A stretch of 64,000 nt of DNA from an uncultured Burkholderiales bacterium (GCA_903871545.1 CAIQHG010000079.1:1-64000); one strand, 5' to 3'; counted from the stretch's first letter, positions 9,018-18,477 are shown. Translations and numbers: made by a program. Notes: generated from the sequence alone by a model not told the origin.

Positions 9018-9420
9018 TTAAAATTCTTTCAAGGCAGTGTCTTGGTACACATTTGTGAAAATCGTAAGCTCTTTTATCGCTTAAAGTGATACCTTTTATC
9101 AAATTATCTTTTAGTCTAATTCAAAACCGAAAGTCCAAAACAATTGTGGTCATAAGTGAAATGCAGTAATTGCCCCCTATTTTAAAACTAGATCTTTTAA
9201 AATTTAACCCTAGCAATTCAAAACGCCTAGTGTTTAACAGTCGAGAGCTGGGAGTTTTCTATGCACTCTTAGTGGCTACAATTGGCTTATCTGTTAAAAG
9301 TTATTTATATTTACTTTATGCCTCACAGGGGCATTAATTGGGGCGTAAGTTTTAAGGATTTGAGCAAATCTTAAAGCTAATCGCTAAAATTTTTATTTTA
9401 ATTTAGTACTGGATTTCGAT
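9018..9420. other. 403-bp divergent intergenic region between tcuA and the ABC importer
   Basis: No credible gene is seen in either strand. The region is AT-rich and must hold the promoters of both the leftward tcuAB pair and the rightward livKHM-G genes. I could not identify a convincing -35/-10 pair or operator; a TATATT about 100 bp upstream of the livK-like start is the best -10 candidate but has no well-spaced -35. Confidence 0.5.
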
Positions 9421-10590
9421 ATGTCAACAACCTTGAGCAAAGATTTTTCAAAACTCGCTGCGATGATTTCTCTTGTATGCTGGGGCTTCAGCGTCCCTGC
9501 CATTGCACAAATCAAGGTGGGCGTAACGCTCTCTGCGACCGGGCCCGCCGCCTCTTTAGGTCTTTCTGAGAAAAACGCGTTCTCTGTAATGCCAACTACC
9601 ATTGCAGGCCAAAAGGTGGAATACATTGTTTTGGACGACGCGAGCGATCCTGTTGCAGCAGTTAAAAACACTCGTAAATTAATTTCTGAGGACAAGGTTG
9701 ATATCGTACTAGGTTCTACCACTTCGCCAAACAGTTTGGCAATGGTAGATGTTGTAGCCGAGGCTCAAACGCCAATGATTGCAATGGCCTCGTCCTTGAA
9801 AATCGTTGACCCTATGGATGCCAAAAGATTTTGGGTTTTCAAGGTGCCTCAAAATGATGCCCATATGATTACGGCTCTAACAGCTCATATGGCTGACACA
9901 GGCATCAAAACTGTAGGTTTGATTGGATTTAACGATGCATACGGGGAAGGTTTAATCAGTGAATTTGGAAAGCTTACTACAGTGCGTCATTTGAGCGTTC
10001 TGGCAACAGAGCGATATGCTAGAACGGACACCAGTGTGACAGGTCAGATTCTAAAAGTTATGGCTGCAAATCCTGACGCAGTTTTGATTGCTGCCTCAGG
10101 TACGCCAGCTGCCCTACCATTTAAAACTCTAAAAGAGAGGGGCTACAAGGGCAAGATCTACTTCACCGACGGTGTCATCAACGAAGACTTTCTAAGAGTA
10201 GGGGGCAAAGATTTGGATGGCTCCTTTTTGCCTGCAGGCCCCTTTGTTGTTGCTAAACAATTGCCTGATAGCAATCCAACTAAGCGTGTCTCATTGGACT
10301 TCATTAAGCGCTACGATGCGAGCTCTCCTGCGCAACCGGCTAACTCTTTCACAGCGCACGCTTGGAACACTTATCTGATTATGCAGTATGCAGTTCCAAT
10401 CGCTCTTAAAAGTGCAAAGCCTGGTACCAAAGAATTTAGGTTGGCTTTAAGGGACGCCATTGAGGGCACACAGGAGCTAGTTACAACACACGGCGTACTC
10501 AATATCAGCAAGACCGATCACATGGGATTTGACCAAAGAGCTAGAGTGATGGTTAAGATTGAAAATGGACAGTGGAAACTCATTCCTTGA
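9421..10590 (+). CDS. Branched-chain amino-acid type ABC transporter substrate-binding protein
   Basis: A signal peptide (cleavage near AIA-Q, residue 29) is followed by a Leu/Ile/Val-binding (type I periplasmic-binding) protein: IKVGVTLSATGPAASLG at the mature N-terminus, the VGLIGFNDAYGEG segment in the middle and NSFTAHAWNTYLIM near the C-terminus. It delivers ligand to the downstream LivH-like and LivM/LivG-like proteins. In betaproteobacteria these systems often transport aromatic or other organic acids, so the ligand need not be an amino acid. Length is normal. Confidence 0.9.
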   Translation: MSTTLSKDFSKLAAMISLVCWGFSVPAIAQIKVGVTLSATGPAASLGLSEKNAFSVMPTTIAGQKVEYIVLDDASDPVAAVKNTRKLISEDKVDIVLGSTTSPNSLAMVDVVAEAQTPMIAMASSLKIVDPMDAKRFWVFKVPQNDAHMITALTAHMADTGIKTVGLIGFNDAYGEGLISEFGKLTTVRHLSVLATERYARTDTSVTGQILKVMAANPDAVLIAASGTPAALPFKTLKERGYKGKIYFTDGVINEDFLRVGGKDLDGSFLPAGPFVVAKQLPDSNPTKRVSLDFIKRYDASSPAQPANSFTAHAWNTYLIMQYAVPIALKSAKPGTKEFRLALRDAIEGTQELVTTHGVLNISKTDHMGFDQRARVMVKIENGQWKLIP

Positions 10591-10657
10591 TCAATCGTTT
10601 TCGCAACATAGCTTTATCTATAGTTAACGAATTTGACGCCCTGATGCCCCGATCGTA

Positions 10658-11752
10658 ATGGACTCATCTATTGCTTTAATCTTGGCTCAGGACGGTTTGG
10701 TCACTGGCGCTGTTTACGCTTTATTGGCCACTGGCCTTGTGCTGGTTTTCTCAGTCACTAGGGTTATCTTCATCCCTCAAGGAGAGATGGTGACCTACGG
10801 GGCACTGACAATCGCCTCTTTGCAGTTGAATGTCTTTCCCAAAATTATCTATCTGCAGTTGGTTTTAGGTAGCTATCTTTTCCTCTTTGAAATCCTAAAA
10901 ATTGTCAAATCCCAATCAAAACCGTCCTTGGGAACACACAAGCCTTCCTATTGGCTAAGAGAACTTTTCCCGACTTTTGTTCAGTGCATCTTGATTCCAA
11001 GTGTGCTTTGGCTTTTGCTGAACGAATTGCAAATTAACTCTTTACTGGCGCAAATGGGGATATTTTTTCAGGTCATTTTGACGCTTTTTCTAGTGGCCCC
11101 TCTTGGTCCTATGCTTTATAAATCTGTCTTTGAACCCTTGAGTGATGCAAGTGTATTGGTCTTACTCATCCTCTCTGTTGCGCTTCACTTAAGTCTAATG
11201 GGACTGGGTTTGTGGATGTTCGGTGCAGAAGGCGGCCGCTCAGCCCCACTTTTAGAACTTCGCCCGAGTTGGGGTGCCTACTCCATGAGTGGTCAAAGTA
11301 TCTTTGTGATAATTTCTAGTGCTTTGGTTATGGTTGGGTTTTCATTGTTTTTTCAGTATTCAATGAGCGGTAAGGCCCTAAGAGCCACAGCCATTAACCG
11401 ATTGGGCGCTAGGCTGATGGGTATCAACGTTAAAACCTCAGGGCAGTTGGCTTTTTTCTTCGCTGCTTTGTTGGGGGCTTTCTCAGGTATATTAATCGGC
11501 CCTATAACGACCATTTATTACGACTCTGGATTTATCATTGGCTTGAAAGGATTCGTGGGGGCTATCTTAGGTGCTTTGGGTAGTTACCCCTTGGCAGCCT
11601 GTGGAGCTTTGCTGGTTGGACTTTTGGAGTCCTACGTCTCTTTTTGGGCAAGTGCGTATAAGGAAGTTTGGGTTTTCTCTCTCATCATTCCCGTCATTAT
11701 GTGGAGATCATTTAAGCAATCAAATCTCATTGACGAGGATGATTCTTTGTGA
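10658..11752 (+). CDS. Branched-chain amino-acid type ABC transporter permease (LivH-like)
   Basis: This is a polytopic membrane protein starting LILAQDGLVTGAVYALLATG, the classic LivH N-terminus, with a GKALRATAINRLGARLMGI coupling-loop region late in the protein. At 364 aa it is longer than usual (about 290-300); the extra length is a hydrophobic insertion at about residues 60-150, including a Lys/Ser-rich loop. It overlaps the next gene by four bases (start GTG at 11749), indicating translational coupling. It forms the membrane channel together with the LivM part of the next protein. Confidence 0.88.
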   Translation: MDSSIALILAQDGLVTGAVYALLATGLVLVFSVTRVIFIPQGEMVTYGALTIASLQLNVFPKIIYLQLVLGSYLFLFEILKIVKSQSKPSLGTHKPSYWLRELFPTFVQCILIPSVLWLLLNELQINSLLAQMGIFFQVILTLFLVAPLGPMLYKSVFEPLSDASVLVLLILSVALHLSLMGLGLWMFGAEGGRSAPLLELRPSWGAYSMSGQSIFVIISSALVMVGFSLFFQYSMSGKALRATAINRLGARLMGINVKTSGQLAFFFAALLGAFSGILIGPITTIYYDSGFIIGLKGFVGAILGALGSYPLAACGALLVGLLESYVSFWASAYKEVWVFSLIIPVIMWRSFKQSNLIDEDDSL

Positions 11753-13578
11753 AACTCCGGACTAACTCAGCCTTATTTGGCGTTTTTGGAACATTGGTTT
11801 TGTTCGCACTAAGGTGGTTTCAACCGCCAGAGTTTTGGATAACATTGGCTAACTATATAGGTATTTACAGTTTGGTTGCCATGGGCTTGGTTTTGTTAAC
11901 GGGTATCAGTGGCATGACTTCTTTTGGACAAGCGGCCTTTGTTGGAATAGGTGCCTACGCGAGCGCATACCTTACTACTGTTTTAGGGCTTTCCCCTTGG
12001 CTTGGGTTGCTTTTAGGGGTTGTCATAACTGTTTTTACCGCCTATTGCTTGGGGTTAATTACTCTTGGTCTCTCGGGTCATTATCTACCCCTTTGCACAA
12101 TTGCCTGGGGGATAAGTCTATTTTACATATTTGGTAATATGGAGTTTTTGGGTAAATTTGACGGGATCACTGGAATTCCGCCCATCGATATTTTCGGATA
12201 TTCACTCATTAGTGGTTCGGATAGCTTTATTTTGATATGGATAAGCGTTTTATGGGCAAGTATTGGTTTAAATAATATCCTCCAATCCCGAACTGGTAGG
12301 GCAATTAGGGCTCTTAAAGGCGGGATACTGATGGCTGAGTCCTGTGGGGTTTCAACAATGCAATACAAACTTTTGGTATTTGTAATGGCTGCGGTATTGG
12401 CTGGCGTGTCTGGCTGGCTTTATGCTCATTTGCAGCGTGCAGTAAATCCAACCCCTTTTAATTTGACGGCGGGAATTGGCTACTTGATTATGGCTGTAGT
12501 GGGCGGGGTGGGGTATCTATGGGGCGCTGTTTTGGGGGCAATATTTATTACATTGCTTAATAATTGGTTACAAAACATCTTGCCCTCTATATTGGGACAA
12601 AGTGGCAACTATGAGGTAGTTGTCTCAGGGGTGCTGTTGATTTTCTTACTGCAAAAGTATCCCTCAGGTGTGTTGTCGTGGTTTATTCATAAGGCAGAGT
12701 TTGCAAAAAGTTACTTTTATCCATCTACTATCAAGGAGCTTGACACAATAGATCCAATTGAGCTTGACTCAGCCAAGCCACTAAGTCACTTGAGCTCCAA
12801 AAATTGTCCTCTAAGGGGGGCACCTCTTTTGAGTGTCAACAATATCCATAAGTCATATGGTGGACTTAAGGCTTTGAACGGGGTGAGTTTTAAGATGTCT
12901 GCTGGGCAAATAGTTGGTTTAATTGGACCTAATGGGGCTGGCAAGAGTACTCTCTTTAACGTTATCAGCGGCGTTGTGCAGACGTCCTCTGGTAGCGTTG
13001 AATATATGGGGCGCGAGGTGCAAGCGTTGCCGGCTCGCAAAAGGGCAATCCTTGGAATGGCTAGATCCTTTCAGCATGTTCGATTAATTGCAAATATGAG
13101 CGTGCTTGATAACGTTTTAATAGGCGCTCACATGAGGGGCGGATCATCTTGGGTTGACGCAGTGTTTGGCGCCAATAAAAAAGAGGAGGTATTGCTCCAG
13201 CGTCTTGCAATGCAATGCTTAGACCAAGTAGGACTTGCCCATTGCAGTGGGCTGGACGCCAATAGCCTGTCTCTTGGTCAGCAACGTCTGTTGGAAATTG
13301 CCAGAGCATTGGCCAGTGATCCAAACCTTTTACTTTTAGACGAGCCAGCCGCAGGGCTCAGACATTTAGAGAAGCAGCAACTCCAAACGGCCTTGCTGGG
13401 ACTAAGCCGAGGCAAAGGCATCAGCATCTTAATAGTTGAGCATGACATGGATTTCGTCATGGGGTTGGTTGACGAACTTGTCGTTATGGATTTTGGCAAC
13501 CCAATTGCAACAGGCTTACCCAACGAAGTAAGAAACAACCCTAGGGTAATACAGGCTTATTTAGGCCTACAGGATTGA
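11749..13578 (+). CDS. Fused LivM permease and LivG ATPase of the same ABC importer
   Basis: Residues 1 to about 310 are a LivM-type permease (multiple membrane helices; LLTGISGMTSFGQAAFVGIG). Residues about 355-609 are a LivG-type ATPase: Walker A GPNGAGKST at 393-401, signature LSLGQQRLLEIARAL, Walker B LLLLDEPAAG with D531-E532, and a switch histidine in VEHDMDFVMG. A Ser/Asp/Leu-rich linker joins them. Fusions of LivM and LivG are known in betaproteobacteria. A separate LivF ATPase normally completes the importer but none is found within 20 kb, so the ATPase may homodimerise or borrow a LivF. Confidence 0.9.
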   Translation: MKLRTNSALFGVFGTLVLFALRWFQPPEFWITLANYIGIYSLVAMGLVLLTGISGMTSFGQAAFVGIGAYASAYLTTVLGLSPWLGLLLGVVITVFTAYCLGLITLGLSGHYLPLCTIAWGISLFYIFGNMEFLGKFDGITGIPPIDIFGYSLISGSDSFILIWISVLWASIGLNNILQSRTGRAIRALKGGILMAESCGVSTMQYKLLVFVMAAVLAGVSGWLYAHLQRAVNPTPFNLTAGIGYLIMAVVGGVGYLWGAVLGAIFITLLNNWLQNILPSILGQSGNYEVVVSGVLLIFLLQKYPSGVLSWFIHKAEFAKSYFYPSTIKELDTIDPIELDSAKPLSHLSSKNCPLRGAPLLSVNNIHKSYGGLKALNGVSFKMSAGQIVGLIGPNGAGKSTLFNVISGVVQTSSGSVEYMGREVQALPARKRAILGMARSFQHVRLIANMSVLDNVLIGAHMRGGSSWVDAVFGANKKEEVLLQRLAMQCLDQVGLAHCSGLDANSLSLGQQRLLEIARALASDPNLLLLDEPAAGLRHLEKQQLQTALLGLSRGKGISILIVEHDMDFVMGLVDELVVMDFGNPIATGLPNEVRNNPRVIQAYLGLQD

Positions 13579-13843
13579 CATCCCTTGAAATTTCAAAATT
13601 TTAAAAGACCTCTTTGGCAAATTCGTGATGCGTTTTTTAGTGATTGATCAGCATTTTGCAAAAAGAACTGGCAATGAACTGTGATTTAAAATATTAGTTG
13701 TTTTAAGGATCTCACCTTAAGATCCCAAAATACGCTTATTCGAGCACTACACCAATTAAAATGGAGAGGCTCAAGAGTTGGAGTACATTATCGGCTAATG
13801 GGAAATTTGCCATGTTGCAATTTGTTCGTAAACCCCAGACACA

Positions 13844-14341
13844 ATGACACTAATGGATATTCCTCAGCATCAATTGACAATGACGGTGCTAATGACGCCG
13901 GACACTGCAAACTTCTCAGGCAATGTGCACGGCGGAGCTATATTAAAGCTCTTGGACGAAGTAGCCTATGCCTGCGCAAGTCGCTACGCTGCTAGGTATG
14001 TAGTCACAATGAGCGTGGATCAAGTGATTTTTAGACAGCCTATTCATGTGGGTGAGTTGGTTACCTTTTTAGCCAGCGTGAATCACACTGGAACCAGCTC
14101 AATGGAGATCGGGATTCGCGTGGTGGCTGAAAACATTCGAACACAGGAAAAAAGGCACGTAAACAGTTGCTACTTCACGATGGTCGCTGTAGATGAGAAC
14201 AGAAAACCAACGCCGGTGCCGATTTTTGGGCCTCAAAATGATGAGGAAAAACGTCGTCACTCAGCAGCTGAAATTCGTAAAAACGCAAGAATTCGGGCCA
14301 ATAATCAGCTAAATGCGCAAAAGGCTCTGACTATCAATTGA
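13844..14341 (+). CDS. Acyl-CoA thioesterase, hot-dog fold (YciA/BACH-like)
   Basis: The sequence NVHGGAILKLLDEVAY (about residues 27-42) is the central hot-dog helix with the HGG turn and acidic residue typical of this family. It is followed by the strand motif VTMSVDQVIFRQPIHVGELV and CYFTMVAVDE. The protein presumably hydrolyses acyl-CoA esters in the cytoplasm; chain-length preference cannot be read from sequence. Length (165 aa) is normal. It precedes the RIO kinase gene by 48 bp in the same direction. Confidence 0.87.
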   Translation: MTLMDIPQHQLTMTVLMTPDTANFSGNVHGGAILKLLDEVAYACASRYAARYVVTMSVDQVIFRQPIHVGELVTFLASVNHTGTSSMEIGIRVVAENIRTQEKRHVNSCYFTMVAVDENRKPTPVPIFGPQNDEEKRRHSAAEIRKNARIRANNQLNAQKALTIN

Positions 14342-14389
14342 CGATTTTTGCCCATTTTTTTTTTAGAATTCACATAAAGGTTAGACAAG

Positions 14390-15250
14390 TTGAAAGCTCC
14401 CAGTCGTTTGCAAACCCTTGTTGAAGAGGGGATTATAGATAGCGTTTTACGTCAATTGATGAGTGGCAAAGAGGCCATGGTGTATGTTGTTCGCTGCGGT
14501 GAGGAAGTGCGTTGCGCTAAAGTCTTTAAAGAGGCAACGCAAAGAAGTTTTCGTCAAGCCGTTGACTACACGGAGAATAGGCGTGTTAAAAATACTCGAC
14601 AAGCCAGAGCCATGGCTAAAGGCACAAAGTTTGGTCGAGAGTCCCAAGAGGCTGCGTGGCAAAGCGCTGAGGTGGACGCTCTGTACAGGCTCGCTCACGC
14701 GGGGGTTAGAGTACCAAAGCCCTTTAACTTCTTTGAAGGGGTACTATTAATGGAGTTGATTACGGATGAGAATGGAGATGCGGCCCCAAGGCTTAACGAC
14801 TCTCATTTCAACGCCGAGCAAGCAATTTGGGCTCACGGGGTACTGATTGAACAGGTTGTCAAAATGCTGTGTGCGGGTATTGTCCATGCAGATTTGTCTG
14901 AATTCAATATACTAATGGCGCACGATGGCCCAGTTATTATCGATCTACCTCAGGCTGTAGACGCAGCGGGTAATAACCATGCTCAGCGCATGTTAATGCG
15001 TGATATCAACAATTTAAGGGTCTTTTTTGGTCAGTTTGCTCCTGGATTGTTACAAACACAGTACGGACCTGAAATTTGGGATTTGTACCAAAGAGGGGAG
15101 CTCAGTCCAGAGACAGTTCTTACGGGCAGGTTTAAGACCGTAGAGAGAAAAGCAGACTTGAGTGGTGTATTCAGAGAAATCAATGATGCAAAAACCTCCG
15201 AGGAGGCAAGGCGTGAAAGACTCAGAGCGCATTACTCGGCTAAGCGGTAA
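14390..15250 (+). CDS. RIO-family serine/threonine protein kinase
   Basis: Kinase landmarks are visible: SGKEAMVY glycine-loop equivalent at 25-32, ATP-anchoring lysine K44 in CAKVFK, catalytic loop HADLSEFN at 166-173 (D168) and the metal-binding IDLPQAVD (D185). These are the RIO1-type motifs; the short DLPQ in place of DFG is diagnostic. RIO kinases act in ribosome biogenesis in eukaryotes and archaea, while the role of bacterial members is unclear. The start is TTG at 14390, supported by an AAAGG ribosome binding site nine bases upstream. Length (286 aa) fits proteobacterial homologues. Confidence 0.88.
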   Translation: MKAPSRLQTLVEEGIIDSVLRQLMSGKEAMVYVVRCGEEVRCAKVFKEATQRSFRQAVDYTENRRVKNTRQARAMAKGTKFGRESQEAAWQSAEVDALYRLAHAGVRVPKPFNFFEGVLLMELITDENGDAAPRLNDSHFNAEQAIWAHGVLIEQVVKMLCAGIVHADLSEFNILMAHDGPVIIDLPQAVDAAGNNHAQRMLMRDINNLRVFFGQFAPGLLQTQYGPEIWDLYQRGELSPETVLTGRFKTVERKADLSGVFREINDAKTSEEARRERLRAHYSAKR

Positions 15251-15285
15251 GATGTTGATAAACTATTTTCAACAGCGGTAACACT

Positions 15286-17379
15286 ATGACGGCTGCCCCC
15301 GCTCACTTACTCTTAAAAGGAGAGAAAATACTTGAGTCCGGTGAGGCGCTGGCAGCAGTTGAGTTTTACAAAGATTTAACTCAAAAGTTTCCCGATGATC
15401 TGAGCGTATTTGAAGGGTTTTCAAAGGCACTTTGTCTGAGTGAAGAAACAAGTAATTTTGCATTAGTCACAAAGACTATTGATAGTCTTATTTCACGAAT
15501 TCCAAGCGCCGCGCGGTCTACGCAACTACAGTTTTATAAAGCTTTTTCCCTTGAGCGTTGCGGTAAATTGCTCGAGGCCTTGAAAAACTACGAGATATGC
15601 ATTTTTTTTAATCCAGCTTATTTTGAAGCGCTTTTTAATCAGGGCAATATTTACCTTGAACTGGGCAAGTACACGCAGGCTTTAGCCCGTTTTGAACTTT
15701 GCAGTCAACTAAAACCTCATGACCCGGAGGTGTTTAATAATTCTGGTGTTGTTTTTGATAAGCTTGGTTCTCCCCTGTCTGCAATTGCACTTTTTAACCA
15801 AGCAATCGAAGTAGATGAGCACTTTACAAAAGCATACCTCAACAAGGCTTGGACTTTACTTGGGCTAGATGAGGCCGGCCAAGCGCTTGAAGTCTTTCAT
15901 TCTCTCGTACTAAAAAACCCAGTTCTAGCAAGCACTTCTGATGTAAACAAAGGAATTGGGCTCGCACAGGTACATTTAAACCGCCTTGAGGAGGCGGCGG
16001 CAAGCTTTACTAAAGCCGTTAGCTTGGATCCAAAAAATCCAGAGCATTTCGCAAACAGAGGCAATGTTTTTAAAAGGCTAGGACTTTTAGAAAAAGCTTT
16101 TGATGACTTCAATGTAGCTTTGACCTTAAAGAACGATTACGCACTTGTTTATTCAAACCTGGGAAATTTATTCAAAGATCTAGGTGATCCCGCCAAAGCG
16201 CTGCTTAATTTTTCTAAAGCTATTGAGCTTGAACCAATGCTTGCCCAGGCTCATTTGAATAAAGCATTACTGCTTTTGGGGCAAAGCGAATTTGCCGCTG
16301 GTTTTGAGGAATATGAGTGGAGATGGGCAACAAAAGAATATGCACACCAGTATTTGCAAACAGATTTGCCGCTCTTAAAGTTTAGCGATCTGGTTTTAAA
16401 TCAAAAAAATGATTCACTTAAAGCTAAAAATGCATCTTGGAAAAAAGTGATTCTTTGGAATGAGCAAGGTCTAGGAGACGATGTTTATTTTTCCAGATTC
16501 ATTGGATTATTGCAAAAATCAGAACTTGAGCTTTATGTCCGTGTGGACCCAAGACTTTGTAAATTGTTGTCTAAAGCTTGGCCCAGCATAAAATTTATAC
16601 CCGAAGGGCAACAAATAGAGTTAGGCAAATTTGATGCTCATATTCCAATTGGTAGCCTTGCGTGTTACCCATTGTGGCTAGGGTCAAAAAGCTGCGTATG
16701 GGGTAAAGATAGCGTGTCTGATTCTGAATCCAAAGATATGCCTATCAAATTATCAAGATCCTACCTAGGATTTGATACCGAGGAGGCCCAAATACTCAAA
16801 AAGAGCATATTGAATCAAATAAAGGGGGTCTCTACCGCCGATCGACAGCGGGATTTGGTAGTGGGTCTGTCATGGCTAAGTACACATCCAATCACGGGCT
16901 CAATCAGATCGATAGCCCTTAAACAGTTGGTTAAACAGTTGGATCCTCAACTATCCCAACCTGAAGTTTTAGAGGCCAACTTAGATACATCCGTTAAGCT
17001 CAGAAATATTCGTTGGGTCAGTTTGCAGTATTCAAATGTGACTGAGGAAATCGATTCTTTAGCAAAAGATTGCTCGACCGTGGTCACTGAAGTCCAAGGC
17101 ATTGATCTGCAAGAGGATATAAGTTCATTGGCAAATTTAATGGGTTCTTGCGATTTAGTCATCAGCATTGACAACACCACGGCTCACCTCAGTGCAGCCC
17201 TAGGTGTTGAGACTTGGGTTTTGCTGCCCACCGCATCCGATTGGAGATGGCAAGTGGTAACGGATTCAATTTACGGTTATGAAACTGCAAAGGTTTATAG
17301 ACAACTCAAGTTTGGAGATTGGGAGGAGCTTTTAAACAGAGTCTCAAAAGATTTCAGGGCTTTTACCGTATCTCATTAA
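15286..17379 (+). CDS. TPR protein with C-terminal glycosyltransferase-family-9-like domain
   Basis: Residues about 5-345 are about nine tetratricopeptide repeats (e.g. FEALFNQGNIYLELGKYTQA, YALVYSNLGNLFKDLGDPA). The C-terminal part (about 380-697) has the GT-B look of heptosyltransferase-like proteins: ILWNEQGLGDDVYFSRF, then VGLSWLST, and near the end DLVISIDNTTAHLSAALG followed by VLLP. Such proteins are thought to modify surface or other proteins, but no acceptor is known. A paralog lies at 48758-50542. It is the third gene in a thioesterase-RIO-TPR run with short gaps. Confidence 0.82.
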   Translation: MTAAPAHLLLKGEKILESGEALAAVEFYKDLTQKFPDDLSVFEGFSKALCLSEETSNFALVTKTIDSLISRIPSAARSTQLQFYKAFSLERCGKLLEALKNYEICIFFNPAYFEALFNQGNIYLELGKYTQALARFELCSQLKPHDPEVFNNSGVVFDKLGSPLSAIALFNQAIEVDEHFTKAYLNKAWTLLGLDEAGQALEVFHSLVLKNPVLASTSDVNKGIGLAQVHLNRLEEAAASFTKAVSLDPKNPEHFANRGNVFKRLGLLEKAFDDFNVALTLKNDYALVYSNLGNLFKDLGDPAKALLNFSKAIELEPMLAQAHLNKALLLLGQSEFAAGFEEYEWRWATKEYAHQYLQTDLPLLKFSDLVLNQKNDSLKAKNASWKKVILWNEQGLGDDVYFSRFIGLLQKSELELYVRVDPRLCKLLSKAWPSIKFIPEGQQIELGKFDAHIPIGSLACYPLWLGSKSCVWGKDSVSDSESKDMPIKLSRSYLGFDTEEAQILKKSILNQIKGVSTADRQRDLVVGLSWLSTHPITGSIRSIALKQLVKQLDPQLSQPEVLEANLDTSVKLRNIRWVSLQYSNVTEEIDSLAKDCSTVVTEVQGIDLQEDISSLANLMGSCDLVISIDNTTAHLSAALGVETWVLLPTASDWRWQVVTDSIYGYETAKVYRQLKFGDWEELLNRVSKDFRAFTVSH

Positions 17380-17434
17380 ACCTTCGTTTGGTGAATTTCT
17401 TATGCTGACCGAATTTATTTAATCAAAACAAAAG

Positions 17435-18130
17435 CTATTTGGTGGGTACTGGAGTTCTGTCTACATTAAGAGTCATGGAAACTAAATCGTAATATCCGTT
17501 AACGGCAATCAAATCAACTATACCTCTTTCTCCAAATAAATCTTTAGCTTTTTGGTAAGTGGCATCACTCACGAAATGAGTTGTGTGCAACTCCCAGCAA
17601 AAATCATAAATCGTAGCCTCGTCCTCTTGCATACCCACGGGCTTGTTACCAAGCAACAGTTGATCCGCAACAGCAGCGCTAAGTCCGCCCTTAAGGGCCA
17701 AGCGGTAGTGCGCAAACCACTCATATTTGGCTTGCCAGTGCTGGGCTGTGATTAGGATCGCAAATTCATTCAGACGAGCTGGCAAGGAGCTATTAAAACG
17801 AATTTGAGATCCAAGTTTTTGGATGATGTCACCCATTTCTGGACTGCGAAGCCAAACATTAAATGGACTGCCTATCGGCGTATTTGGCTGAGTAGCGGTG
17901 CTACCCGTGCTTGAGCGAGGTCCTGATCGAATGGATTCAGCAAGTTTTAATTGATCTGGGTTTAGCTCTTGAGGACTTAGTAATTTAAATCTTCGTAAAT
18001 CCTCCTGCGCTAAACTGGCTATGGGTAATAAAGTAGCACAACAAGATAAAACTATGACTACCTTTAGGGTCAAATCTACAATTCTTTTTTCGGATTTCTT
18101 AGGGATTGCTAGTATGTAGTGATTAAACAT
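17435..18130 (-). CDS. Exported carboxymuconolactone decarboxylase-like protein, second copy
   Basis: A long signal sequence (hydrophobic part about 22-42, ending ASLAQED) precedes the CMD-like domain: RLNEFAILITAQHWQAKYEWFAHYRLALKGGLS. This is the same architecture as the protein at 4091-4762, with the EWFAH motif conserved and no CxxC. Residues about 60-85 contain a Ser/Thr-rich stretch. The start codon is on the opposite strand only 47 bp from the DUF1330 start, so the two genes are divergently transcribed. Substrate unknown. Confidence 0.8.
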   Translation of the reverse strand: MFNHYILAIPKKSEKRIVDLTLKVVIVLSCCATLLPIASLAQEDLRRFKLLSPQELNPDQLKLAESIRSGPRSSTGSTATQPNTPIGSPFNVWLRSPEMGDIIQKLGSQIRFNSSLPARLNEFAILITAQHWQAKYEWFAHYRLALKGGLSAAVADQLLLGNKPVGMQEDEATIYDFCWELHTTHFVSDATYQKAKDLFGERGIVDLIAVNGYYDLVSMTLNVDRTPVPTK

Positions 18131-18177
18131 TGAAACTCCTTGATATCATTGTCGTAAAGTTTACAAGGAGATCATCT

Positions 18178-18477
18178 ATGTCTAAAGCTTATTGGATAAG
18201 TACTTACCACTCAATCAGTAATCCTGACGCAGTGGCTGCATACGGGAAATTAGCTGGCCCCGCTCTTTTGGCAGCTGGAGGCAAATTCTTGGCCCGGGGT
18301 ATGCCCTCCGTCGTTAAAGAGGGAGGTGTTATGCAAAGGACAGTTGTAGTAGAGTTTGAAACCGTAGAGCAGGCCAAGTCAGCCTATGAAAGTCCAGCCT
18401 ACCAAGAGGCACTTAAAGCACTAGGAACTGGCAATGCCGAGCGAGACATCCGAATAATTGAAGGATTTGTAGGATAA
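18178..18477 (+). CDS. DUF1330 domain-containing protein
   Basis: The 99-residue product begins MSKAYWISTYHSI and contains GPALLAAGGKFLARG and VVVEFETVEQAKSAYESPAYQEA, the usual DUF1330 pattern (a dimeric alpha-beta barrel, ferredoxin-like fold). I chose the ATG at 18178 rather than an earlier in-frame codon because AAGGAG lies just upstream with good spacing and homologues start here. Function is unknown; related folds bind small aromatic or oxygenated compounds. Divergent from the CMD-like gene, with which it shares a very short promoter region. Confidence 0.87.
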   Translation: MSKAYWISTYHSISNPDAVAAYGKLAGPALLAAGGKFLARGMPSVVKEGGVMQRTVVVEFETVEQAKSAYESPAYQEALKALGTGNAERDIRIIEGFVG

